Assembly (NCBI GenBank): GCA_026706425.1
Contig: JAPOYW010000266.1
Location: 1 to 11,983 of the forward strand
Source of the DNA: Gammaproteobacteria bacterium
GTDB lineage: Bacteria; Pseudomonadota; Gammaproteobacteria; Pseudomonadales; Azotimanducaceae
Direction: 5' to 3'
Length of the DNA: 11,983 nt
How positions within the stretch are numbered: the first letter of the stretch is position 1; every line of letters begins with the position of its first letter. Under the pieces are notes generated by a model, which was not told the origin of the DNA, ran no database searches, and worked only from the letters and a program-made list of their open reading frames with translations. Shown piece after piece: positions 5,815 through 11,983 of this stretch. Position numbers and translations under genes: made by a program.

Positions 5815-7159
5815 GGGATCGCCCCTACCTTGGCGAGCGTTCCTTTACCGTGCCGCCTTGGCGGCGGTCACTTCTGTATCGACCGCAGCCGTGGGGGCAA
5901 ACCAGCTCGAGGGCATTCGTCTCCACGACGGGCCGGAATCGACCCGGGTGGTGCTGAGTACGACTGACGTTGCCACGTTCAAGGTGTTCAGGCTCGAGGA
6001 TCCGGACCGAGTTGTGATCGACCTCTACGACACGCGCCCGGCTAGGGGCTTCGCGGTTCCCGCCGTCGACAGTCCCATGGTCGATCGCATCCGCTCTTCG
6101 CCACGGCAGCGATTCAACTACCGCATCGTCATGGACCTCGTCCGCCGCGCCGACCACAGGCAGCTCGTCCTGGGTCCCGACGCGTCACACCCTCACCGGC
6201 TCGTCATCGACCTCTACCCGGCCGTAGGGGAGGGTGAGCGTTTGTCCGAGGTAACGCCTCCCCAGCGCGACCGGGACGTGATCGTCGTGGTCGACCCGGG
6301 CCACGGTGGCGAGCACCCCGGTGCCATTGGTGTCGGCGGGGTCTACGAGAAGAATGTCGTGCTCGCGATGTCGCGGGAACTGAAACGGGAACTTGACGGG
6401 ATGCCGGGGTTTCGCGGCGTGTTGACCCGCGATGGCGACTACCTGGTGGACCTCCGCAGGCGCTTCGAGATCGCACATCGGGCCCGCGCCGATATGTTCG
6501 TTTCCATCCACGCCAATGCGTTCCGTATGAAGAGCGTGTACGGGGCGGAGGTGTTCGTGCTGTCGACGGGGGGGGCGTCGCGGGAAACGGCCAAGTTGCT
6601 GGCAGAACGCGGAGAAGGTGCGTCAAACGGCTTCGGGCCGGTGTCGCTGCACGATGTCGACGAATCCGTCGCCCGCATCATGGTCGACCTGTCGATGGAC
6701 TCGAAGCAAAACGAGAGTGTCGAATTGGGAGAGGCCGTGCTCGGCGCGCTGGCCGGGACGGTCGCGTTGCGCAAGAAGCGAGTCCATGCGCGGGCATTCC
6801 AGGTGCTGAAGTCGCCGAGCTTGCCGTCGATTCTCGTCGAAACCGGCTATCTCTCCAACCCGCGGGAGGCCAAGCTGCTGACCGACCCGGCCCATCAGCG
6901 ACGGCTGGCTAGGGCGATCGCCGGTGGAATCCGGGACTACGCCAGCATGAATGCGCCGGAAGGCACGCTGCTGGCGTCGATGGTGGAGTCCGGCACGGTG
7001 CGCTACGTCGTGAAGCGCGGCGACACGCTTTCCGAGATCGCGGAACGATACGGCACCTCGACGCGGCTTCTGCTGATGCGCAACAACATCGCGTCAAGCA
7101 ATCGCATCCTCATCGGACAGGTGTTGTTCGTCCCCTTCGGCAAGGCAAGCGGCAGTTGA
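5789..7159 (+). CDS. amiB: N-acetylmuramoyl-L-alanine amidase, AmiB type (AMIN + Amidase_3 + LysM)
   Basis: Periplasmic zinc amidase that cuts the peptide stem from N-acetylmuramic acid, mainly during daughter-cell separation; relatives are activated by EnvC/NlpD-type LytM proteins. With the start used here it has 456 residues. A signal peptide lies at about 16-37 (R16, hydrophobic LYRAALAAVTSVSTAAV, likely cleavage after VGA37). An AMIN domain follows (about 39-145), then Amidase_3 (about 164-384) with zinc ligands His172 in DPGHGG, Glu187 in YEKN, His241 in SIHAN and catalytic Glu351 in LVETGYLSN. One LysM closes the protein (about 404-449, YVVKRGDTLSEIAERYG). The start is uncertain: no ATG fits, and TTG at 5789 puts the signal sequence near the N-terminus, overlapping tsaE by 26 nt. 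A TTG at 5705 would add 28 residues. E. coli AmiB is 445 residues long. The stop overlaps the mutL start. Confidence 0.95.
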   Translation: MKSPIFAVEGSPLPWRAFLYRAALAAVTSVSTAAVGANQLEGIRLHDGPESTRVVLSTTDVATFKVFRLEDPDRVVIDLYDTRPARGFAVPAVDSPMVDRIRSSPRQRFNYRIVMDLVRRADHRQLVLGPDASHPHRLVIDLYPAVGEGERLSEVTPPQRDRDVIVVVDPGHGGEHPGAIGVGGVYEKNVVLAMSRELKRELDGMPGFRGVLTRDGDYLVDLRRRFEIAHRARADMFVSIHANAFRMKSVYGAEVFVLSTGGASRETAKLLAERGEGASNGFGPVSLHDVDESVARIMVDLSMDSKQNESVELGEAVLGALAGTVALRKKRVHARAFQVLKSPSLPSILVETGYLSNPREAKLLTDPAHQRRLARAIAGGIRDYASMNAPEGTLLASMVESGTVRYVVKRGDTLSEIAERYGTSTRLLLMRNNIASSNRILIGQVLFVPFGKASGS

Positions 7160-8919
7160 CCGGGCGCATACGGCCACTTAGCGAGTTCATCGCGAACCAG
7201 ATCGCCGCCGGCGAGGTCGTAGAGCGGCCCGCGTCCATCGTCAAGGAACTCGTGGAGAACAGCCTCGACGCCGAGGCTTCGTCCATCCGGGTCGACATCG
7301 AGCAAGCGGGCGTGAAGCGGATCCGCGTGCGCGACGACGGGCTAGGCATCCATGCCGACGACATGACGCTGGCCGTGGCCCGACATGCCACCAGCAAGAT
7401 CGCGGCGGCCGCGGATCTCGGCGAAATCGCGACTATGGGGTTCCGGGGCGAAGCGCTTGCCAGCGTGGCGTCCGTGGCACGGCTTGCCATCACGTCCTGC
7501 CGGAAGGACGCGGACAGCGCATGGCGTCTGGAAGTCGCCGGGGGCGAGCTGGTTGGCCATCGACCAGCGGCGCATCCGCCCGGCACCACGGTGGAGGTTA
7601 CCGACCTGTTCTACAACACCCCGGCCAGGCGCAAGTTCCTGAAGACCGAACGCACGGAGTCGGCGCATGTGCAGGACGCGTATCGGCGCGTCGCTCTCGC
7701 CAATCCGGCTGTGGCGTTCGAATTGACCGCGGGCGCCCGTACGCTGGACTACTTGACCCCGGGTTCGGATACCGACCGGGTGGGTGCCGTGTTCGGGGAG
7801 CGATTCCTCGACGAATCGACGGTGATCGACGAATCCGGCGGCGGCATGCGGCTCAACGGCTGGATCGGGCGCCCGACCTACTCGGACAGCCGGCCGACGC
7901 GACAGCGGTTTTTCGTCAACGGTCGCCCGGTCCATGATCGGCTCGCCGGCCACGCCGTTCGCCAGGCGTACCGGGACGTGCTGTTCCACGGTCGCCATCC
8001 TGTGTTCGTGCTGTTCCTGACCCTCGATCCGTCGATGGTGGACGTCAACGTGCACCCGACCAAGAGCGAAGTGCGTTTCCGCGACTCCCGGGATGTTCAC
8101 GACTTCGTATTCGGCAAGCTGTCGCGGGCATTGCGGGACCTTCGGCCAGGCGCGTCCGCGACGTCGCGTGGCGACCGACCGGACGAGTCGGCCGCCGCGG
8201 GACAGCGAACCTTCCCGTTCGAGCACGGCGAGAACCGGCACGTCGACTCCACGAGCCTCGCCAGGCTGTTCCACGAGCGTGACGCTGCCCTCGAACTGCG
8301 CGACGGCGGGCAACTACCGGAGTCGTCCGCGGGGACACCCCCGTTGGGCTATGCCGTCGCCCAGATCCACGGCATCTACATTCTTGCCGAGAACGAGCAG
8401 GGATTGGTCATCGTGGACATGCACGCCGCCCACGAGCGAATCACCTATGAACGGCTGAAGACCCAGCTCCTAGGGGGGGCGGTCGACCGCCAGCGTCTCC
8501 TGGTGCCCCTGTCCCTCGATGTCTCGACGACGGAGGCGGATCTCATCGAGGCGCGGTCGGGCGAACTCGAAGAGCTGGGCATGGTCATGGAACGCAACGG
8601 ACCGGCCAGCGTCGTCGTGCGCGAGGTGCCCGCCCTGCTCCTCGACACCGACATCGAACAGCTCGCCCGGGATGTGCTTGCCGACTTCGCGGCGTTCGGG
8701 GCTTCCGACGTCTTGATCGAACGACAGGAACGTCTGCTCGCAGGAACCGCCTGCCACGCGTCGATACGGGCCAACCGCCGATTGTCGCTTCCCGAGATGA
8801 ACGCGCTTCTCCGGGACATGGAGACGACCGAGAACGCGGGCCAGTGCAACCACGGTCGGCCTACCTTCGTAATCCAGCCCCTGGATGCGCTTGACCGCCT
8901 ATTTCTGCGCGGCCAGTGA
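7156..8919 (+). CDS. mutL: DNA mismatch repair protein MutL
   Basis: Links MutS mismatch recognition to strand incision. The 587 residues hold the GHKL ATPase region (about 1-330): KELVENSLDA (30-39) with catalytic Glu31, RDDGLGI (59-65), ATSKI (78-82), GFRGEALAS (95-103), FYNTPARRKFL (152-162) and DVNVHPTKSEVRF (296-308). A linker follows (about 330-395), then a C-terminal domain with DMHAAHERITYE (421-432). That segment fits the DxHAx2Ex4E endonuclease pattern of MutL proteins from bacteria without MutH and is absent in E. coli. Supporting motifs are ACHASIRAN (532-540), CNHGRPT (564-570) and LFLRG (582-586). QRLLVP (446-451) resembles the sliding-clamp binding motif of endonuclease MutLs. 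The start is TTG at 7156, overlapping the amiB stop as TTGA, with AAGG (7142-7145) at good spacing; homology begins immediately after it. Confidence 0.97.
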   Translation: MTGRIRPLSEFIANQIAAGEVVERPASIVKELVENSLDAEASSIRVDIEQAGVKRIRVRDDGLGIHADDMTLAVARHATSKIAAAADLGEIATMGFRGEALASVASVARLAITSCRKDADSAWRLEVAGGELVGHRPAAHPPGTTVEVTDLFYNTPARRKFLKTERTESAHVQDAYRRVALANPAVAFELTAGARTLDYLTPGSDTDRVGAVFGERFLDESTVIDESGGGMRLNGWIGRPTYSDSRPTRQRFFVNGRPVHDRLAGHAVRQAYRDVLFHGRHPVFVLFLTLDPSMVDVNVHPTKSEVRFRDSRDVHDFVFGKLSRALRDLRPGASATSRGDRPDESAAAGQRTFPFEHGENRHVDSTSLARLFHERDAALELRDGGQLPESSAGTPPLGYAVAQIHGIYILAENEQGLVIVDMHAAHERITYERLKTQLLGGAVDRQRLLVPLSLDVSTTEADLIEARSGELEELGMVMERNGPASVVVREVPALLLDTDIEQLARDVLADFAAFGASDVLIERQERLLAGTACHASIRANRRLSLPEMNALLRDMETTENAGQCNHGRPTFVIQPLDALDRLFLRGQ

Positions 8920-8929
8920 CTCAATCGCG

Positions 8930-9868
8930 ATGACTAGCAACCGATCGGCGCCGGCGGTGGTGGCGTTGATGGGTCCGACGGCAGCCGGGAAGACCGACGC
9001 GGCCCTCGGCATCGCGGACTCGGCACCTGTCGACCTCGTCAGCGTCGACTCGGCGATGGTCTACCGAAGGATGGACATCGGCACCGCGAAACCGACCGCC
9101 GAGGTGCTGGCGCGCTACCCCCATGCGCTGGTGAATGTCCGCGACCCCGTCGACACCTATTCGGCGGCGCATTTCGTCGCCGACGCCGACGAGGCGGTGC
9201 GTTCCTCGCTTACTGCCGGACGAACGCCGGTGCTGGTGGGTGGCACGATGCTCTACTTCCGGGCGTTCAAGGCGGGTCTGCACCGGTTGCCGGGCGCCGA
9301 TCCCGCGTTGCGTGTCGAACTCGCCGCTCGTGCCGAGACACAGGGCTGGCCGTCACTGCACAGCGAACTGGCACGGCGCGATCCCGAGGGCGCGGCCCGG
9401 ATAGACCCCAACAACGGCCAACGCATCCAACGCGCTCTGGAAGTTCTCGAACTGACCGGTCGGCCCATGGGATTTTGGTGGACCAGGACCGCCAACGCGG
9501 TGCAGGAGCGCTTGGGATGCCGCCTCGTGGAGGTGGCCATCGAGCCGCCGGACCGCAGGTCTCTCCATCAACGCATCGCGAACCGTCTGGACGAAATGCT
9601 CCAACGCGGTCTTGTGGACGAGGTAGAAGCATTGCGCGACGATCCTGCCTTGTCGATCGAGACACCGGCCATGCGCGCGGTGGGCTACCGGCAGGTGTGG
9701 CGGCATCTCGACGGCGACTACGGCCACGACGCGATGGCGGAACGCATCCGCGCCGCGACCCGCCAGGTCGCAAAGCGACAGTTGACGTGGCTCAAGGGCT
9801 GGGACGGCCTTGTCGGGAAGGCGGTCGACGCCCCGACGGCGGTGGCCGTTGTCTTGCAAAACCTTTGA
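8930..9868 (+). CDS. miaA: tRNA dimethylallyltransferase
   Basis: Transfers the dimethylallyl group from DMAPP to N6 of A37 in tRNAs reading codons that start with U (i6A, precursor of ms2i6A). At 312 residues it matches E. coli MiaA (316). Motifs are the P-loop GPTAAGKT (15-22), VDSAMVYRRMDIGTAKP (39-55), RDPVDTYSAAHF (71-82), VGGTMLYFRA (103-112), RIQRALEV (165-172), RAVGYRQVW (249-257) and TRQVAKRQLTWLK (277-289). The usual His-His-Leu-Ile segment before RDP reads HALVNV (65-70), a mild change. The ATG at 8930 sits 10 nt after the mutL stop; an in-frame start at 8885 inside mutL would add 15 unconserved residues. No clear ribosome binding site is visible, suggesting coupling to mutL. The end of the gene may contain the hfq promoter, as miaA does in E. 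coli. Confidence 0.97.
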   Translation: MTSNRSAPAVVALMGPTAAGKTDAALGIADSAPVDLVSVDSAMVYRRMDIGTAKPTAEVLARYPHALVNVRDPVDTYSAAHFVADADEAVRSSLTAGRTPVLVGGTMLYFRAFKAGLHRLPGADPALRVELAARAETQGWPSLHSELARRDPEGAARIDPNNGQRIQRALEVLELTGRPMGFWWTRTANAVQERLGCRLVEVAIEPPDRRSLHQRIANRLDEMLQRGLVDEVEALRDDPALSIETPAMRAVGYRQVWRHLDGDYGHDAMAERIRAATRQVAKRQLTWLKGWDGLVGKAVDAPTAVAVVLQNL

Positions 9869-9882
9869 TGCGACGGCATAGT
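9854..9882 (+). promoter_or_regulatory. Possible sigma70-type promoter for hfq overlapping the miaA 3' end
   Basis: TTGCAA (9854-9859) and CATAGT (9877-9882) are separated by 17 nt, each 4 of 6 to consensus. Transcription would begin near 9890 and give an hfq leader of about 145 nt. In E. coli hfq is known to be driven by promoters within and upstream of miaA, so placement is plausible. The 166-bp miaA-hfq gap (9869-10034) otherwise shows only a short palindrome and the hfq ribosome binding site. Confidence 0.3.
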
Positions 9883-9909
9883 GTGTGCGTACAAAACGTG
9901 TGCAGAAGG

Positions 9910-9921
9910 GCGCAATTGCGC
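9910..9921. repeat. 12-bp perfect palindrome in the miaA-hfq gap
   Basis: GCGCAATTGCGC is fully self-complementary. It would lie in the proposed hfq leader about 20 nt after the predicted transcription start. It could be a dimeric regulator site or chance; no second copy is present. Confidence 0.4.
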
Positions 9922-10022
9922 GCGACCGCAGGTGCCGCAAGGGCGGCGGCAGGATCGTTCGCAGTAGGGCGATAGAGGTTGGTACCGACGAAGGCGCACC
10001 TTGACGCCGGACGCCCACGCAC

Positions 10023-10027
10023 GAGGA
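10023..10027 (+). promoter_or_regulatory. Ribosome binding site of hfq
   Basis: GAGGA, 7 nt before the hfq ATG, is one of only two well-formed Shine-Dalgarno sequences in the window (the other is before hflX). It fits high Hfq expression and fixes the start. Confidence 0.8.
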
Positions 10028-10034
10028 ATCCAGC

Positions 10035-10292
10035 ATGTCTAAAGGGCAATCGCTGCAAGATCCCTATCTCAACGCGTTGAGAAGGGACCGGACGCCGGTG
10101 TCCGTCTACCTGGTGAACGGGATCAAGCTGCAAGGTCAGATCGAGTCGTTCGACCAGTTCGTTGTCGTGCTCCGCAACTCCGTCAGCCAAATGGTCTACA
10201 AGCACGCGATCTCGACGGTGGTTCCGTCGCGCAACGTTCGCCTGCCCGCGGACCGCTCCGGGGCTCGGGAATCGGCGATCGAGTCCGACTAG
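10035..10292 (+). CDS. hfq: RNA chaperone Hfq
   Basis: Hexameric Sm-like RNA chaperone that helps small RNAs pair with and control mRNAs. The 85-residue protein is almost identical to E. coli Hfq through residue 66: KGQSLQDPYLNALRR (3-17), YLVNGIKLQGQIESFDQF (25-42) in Sm1, and YKHAISTVVPS (55-65) in Sm2. RNA-contact residues seen are Gln8, Phe42, Lys56 and His57 of the proximal face, and Arg16, Arg17 and Arg19 of the rim. The C-terminal tail is short (about 19 residues against about 36 in E. coli) but ends acidic (ESD), as tails that clear bound RNA do. It lies 166 bp after miaA and 146 bp before hflX, the order widely conserved in gammaproteobacteria. Confidence 0.99.
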   Translation: MSKGQSLQDPYLNALRRDRTPVSVYLVNGIKLQGQIESFDQFVVVLRNSVSQMVYKHAISTVVPSRNVRLPADRSGARESAIESD

Positions 10293-10299
10293 CGTCGCC

Positions 10300-10319
10300 G
10301 GGGTTGCCACGGCAACTCC
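10300..10319 (+). other. Hairpin just after hfq
   Basis: Bases 10300-10308 pair with 10311-10319 over nine base pairs (one G-U) around a 2-nt turn, 7 nt after the hfq stop. A second small stem, CCCAA/TTGGG (10326-10330 with 10336-10340), follows. No T-run is present, so full termination is unlikely. Attenuation or RNA end protection between hfq and hflX would fit their usual difference in expression, but this is inference. The rest of the 146-bp gap (10293-10438) shows nothing else besides the hflX ribosome binding site. Confidence 0.45.
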
Positions 10320-10425
10320 CGCCAGCCCAAAGCGGTTGGGAAGGACCGCGAGCGACGTGGCTGTCCCGCCGCTTGGCCCCGCGCCCGGTATTCGCAAAGC
10401 GGATTTCGCCACACCCGGCGTAGTC

Positions 10426-10430
10426 GAGGA
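10426..10430 (+). promoter_or_regulatory. Ribosome binding site supporting the TTG start of hflX
   Basis: GAGGA ends 8 nt before TTG at 10439. A second TTG follows directly at 10442 (11 nt away), so the first is favoured. It decides a non-ATG start for which no better-placed ATG exists. Confidence 0.65.
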
Positions 10431-10438
10431 ATAGATCG

Positions 10439-11770
10439 TTGTTGTTTGAACGGCCGGTACCCGGCGATCTGGCGACATTGGTGCATGTTCGTTTCGCCAC
10501 CCGCACGACGGCTGCGGACGGTGGGTCCGACGACGGCGATGCGCACCGCGACGAGTTTCGGGATCTCGTCCGCTCGGCGGATCTGGTGTGCGCCTCCTTG
10601 GTGACGGCCAGCCGGGACAAACCGCATCCCCGCTGGTTCGTCGGCACCGGCAAGCTCGATGAACTGGCGTCGGTGCTCGCGTCGACGGCTTCCACCCTCG
10701 TCGTCTTCAACCACGAGTTGACGCCCGCCCAGCAGCGAAACCTCGAAGAACGTCTCGAATGCCGTGTCATGACCCGCACGGAGCTCATCCTGCACATCTT
10801 CGCGGACCGGGCCCGCACCCACGAAGGCATCCTTCAAGTGCAGCTCGCGCAACTCACCCACGCCCAGACCCGCCTGATCCGGGGCTGGACCCACTTGGAT
10901 CGCCAAACAGGGGTCGGTGGCGCGGGAGGTCGCGGTGCCGGGGGTCGTATCGGCGGCGGTGCCCAGCGCGGCGCGGGCGAGACGCAGCTCGAAATGGACC
11001 AACGCATGCTCGCCGTCCGCGTTCGCCAGGTTCGCACCCGGCTCGAGCGGGTCCGCAAGCGACGCGCCCAGAGCCGGCGTCGTCGAATGCGCTCGAGGAT
11101 CCCGACGATCGCCCTCGCCGGCTACACCAACGCCGGCAAGTCGACCTTGTTCAATGCGCTGACCGGTAGCCGCGCTCCCGCCGAGAATCGGCTTTTTGCC
11201 ACCCTGGACCCGACGACCCGCCGCCTCGAGGATACGGCGCGGGATGTCGTCGTATCCGACACGGTGGGATTCATCCGCGATCTGCCGGTGACCCTGGTCG
11301 AGGCTTTCAAGGCGACCCTGGAAGAGGTCGCGGAAGCGGACCTCGTGCTGCACGTCATCGATGCGTGGGCCGAGGATGCCGAGTCGCTGCGCGACGAGGT
11401 CATCGCCGTACTCGCGGAGATCGGCGCGGCATCGATACCTACCCTGGAGGTCTGGAACAAGATCGACCGGCTCCCGCCCGGGGCAGCGCCCTGGATCGCG
11501 TCCGGCAATCTGACGCGGGTCGCGGCGAGTGCCCTCACCGGCGCCGGACTCGACGAACTGCGCGAGGCGATCTGGAGCCGCCTGGGACTCGATACGGTCA
11601 CCGCCCGGGTCCGCGTGCCCGCAGGCGAGGGCGCGTTGCGGGCATGGCTGTATCGGAATGGCGAGGTGGAAGGCGAAACGGTGGATGCTGAAGGCACGAT
11701 GACCGTCGCGGTAAGGCTCGACCGGGCCCGGCTCGACGCAGCCGGACTCGGCCACCTGGCGTCGCCGTAG
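10439..11770 (+). CDS. hflX: Ribosome-associated GTPase HflX
   Basis: GTPase of the Obg-HflX group that binds the 50S subunit and splits stalled ribosomes, for example under heat stress. The 443 residues compare with 426 in E. coli. The N-terminal HflX domain includes KPHPRWFVGTGK (61-72) and THEGILQVQLAQL (127-139), then GWTHLDRQ (149-156). The G domain has G1 GYTNAGKS (228-235), FATLDPTTRR (253-262), G3 DTVGF (274-278), G4 NKID (340-343) and a G5-like SALTG (364-368). A basic helical stretch (about 192-220) links the two. Between DRQ and the conserved RGxGETQLE lies a glycine-rich run of 20 residues (157-176) where E. coli has 6, and the usual Pro of RGPGETQ is Ala179. In relatives hflKC follows; no hflK start is evident in the 213 bp left. 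Confidence 0.97.
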   Translation: MLFERPVPGDLATLVHVRFATRTTAADGGSDDGDAHRDEFRDLVRSADLVCASLVTASRDKPHPRWFVGTGKLDELASVLASTASTLVVFNHELTPAQQRNLEERLECRVMTRTELILHIFADRARTHEGILQVQLAQLTHAQTRLIRGWTHLDRQTGVGGAGGRGAGGRIGGGAQRGAGETQLEMDQRMLAVRVRQVRTRLERVRKRRAQSRRRRMRSRIPTIALAGYTNAGKSTLFNALTGSRAPAENRLFATLDPTTRRLEDTARDVVVSDTVGFIRDLPVTLVEAFKATLEEVAEADLVLHVIDAWAEDAESLRDEVIAVLAEIGAASIPTLEVWNKIDRLPPGAAPWIASGNLTRVAASALTGAGLDELREAIWSRLGLDTVTARVRVPAGEGALRAWLYRNGEVEGETVDAEGTMTVAVRLDRARLDAAGLGHLASP

Positions 11771-11983
11771 CGATTCAACTAGCGATTTGGTGGGAAGTCC
11801 GGGCTAGTGCGCCACAAAAACCGTTGCCTGGCAGCACCGCCTTTTGCCCCAGCCCAAGCCGCCCTAGCACCCAGCCCGACCTTTTTCCCCTGATCCCCTG
11901 ATAAGGATTTGGCGGAAACGCCGGAGGAGCGCGGCGGGCAAGGCTTGTGTGGGAGAATGGGTGGGTCACTGGACGCACCTGCG
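11771..11983. other. Non-coding stretch after hflX, no gene supported
   Basis: These 213 bases contain no recognisable coding region. A 67-codon open frame on the minus strand (11978-11775) has no family resemblance. An ATG at 11957 opens a frame to the window edge, but only nine codons are visible and GGGAG is too close to it to be a good ribosome binding site. Structural items are a six-base inverted pair (11778-11783 with 11803-11808), a C-rich tract, a CCCTGAT direct repeat near 11888-11901, and a small GGCG-GAAA-CGCC hairpin with a GNRA loop (11911-11922). The upstream part of hflK may lie just beyond the window. Confidence 0.6.
11837..11900 (+). terminator. Possible Rho-dependent termination region (C-rich, G-poor) after hflX
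   Basis: By count, 33 of 64 bases are C and only 10 are G, strongly skewed against the G/C balance of the neighbouring genes. C-rich, G-poor, weakly structured RNA is the known signature of Rho loading (rut) sites. The tract starts 66 nt after the hflX stop, a sensible position. No intrinsic hairpin plus T-run is found here. Composition alone cannot prove it. Confidence 0.35.

Noticed and set aside
10289..11755. Long minus-strand open frame opposite hflX
   Set aside because: A shadow of hflX codon bias: no start context and no recognisable motif.
11789..11806. GGTGGGAAGTCCGGGCT resembling the GGAAAGTCCGGGC block of RNase P RNA
   Set aside because: The following conserved RNase P segments are missing and only about 180 bases remain. 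Short similarity only.
11775..11978. 67-codon minus-strand open frame after hflX
   Set aside because: No family resemblance, no ribosome binding site, proline/arginine-rich. Probably chance.
11926..11983. Cobalamin-riboswitch-like TCACTGGAC ending at the right edge
   Set aside because: The conserved B12-box and upstream elements are absent. A short coincidence.

Overview
The window is an ordinary, GC-rich (mid-60s percent by eye) bacterial chromosome segment. It almost certainly comes from a gammaproteobacterium. Eleven protein genes are recognisable, and their order is essentially that of the Pseudomonas psd-rhdA ... orn-queG-nnr-tsaE-amiB-mutL-miaA-hfq-hflX region. The RhdA active-site loop (CQTHHRSG), a MutL that keeps its endonuclease motif, and a nearly canonical Hfq core all fit a Pseudomonas/Chromatiales-like gammaproteobacterium. 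I cannot name the species.

Layout from left to right. A leftward pair rhdA-psd (1724 down to 30) encodes a two-domain sulfurtransferase and phosphatidylserine decarboxylase. A 185-bp divergent gap follows, then rightward orn (1910-2452, oligoribonuclease). orn converges on leftward queG (3675-2500, epoxyqueuosine reductase). From a 61-bp divergent gap at 3676-3736 a long rightward series runs to the end: nnr, tsaE, amiB, mutL, miaA, hfq, hflX. In this series tsaE/amiB and amiB/mutL overlap, mutL/miaA are 10 bp apart, and larger gaps of 146-185 bp lie before tsaE, hfq and hflX. The last 213 bp hold no supported gene. In relatives hflK would follow.

Functionally the window is housekeeping. It covers tRNA modification (queG for queuosine, tsaE for t6A37, miaA for i6A37), RNA turnover and riboregulation (orn, hfq), ribosome rescue (hflX), mismatch repair (mutL), septal peptidoglycan cleavage (amiB), NAD(P)H-hydrate repair (nnr), phosphatidylethanolamine synthesis (psd) and sulfur transfer (rhdA). 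No phage, IS, CRISPR, toxin-antitoxin or defence gene is present, and I see no undescribed multi-gene system.

The unusual material is small-scale. A GC-rich palindromic repeat lies as two in-frame 45-bp copies inside the 5' end of queG, with a third copy just after psd. A 16-bp perfect inverted repeat and a three-fold perfect 21-bp tandem repeat crowd the nnr-tsaE gap. HflX has an expanded glycine loop next to its conserved RGxGETQ segment. Several genes start with TTG or GTG. Relative to Pseudomonas the rsgA/motAB block between rhdA and orn is absent.
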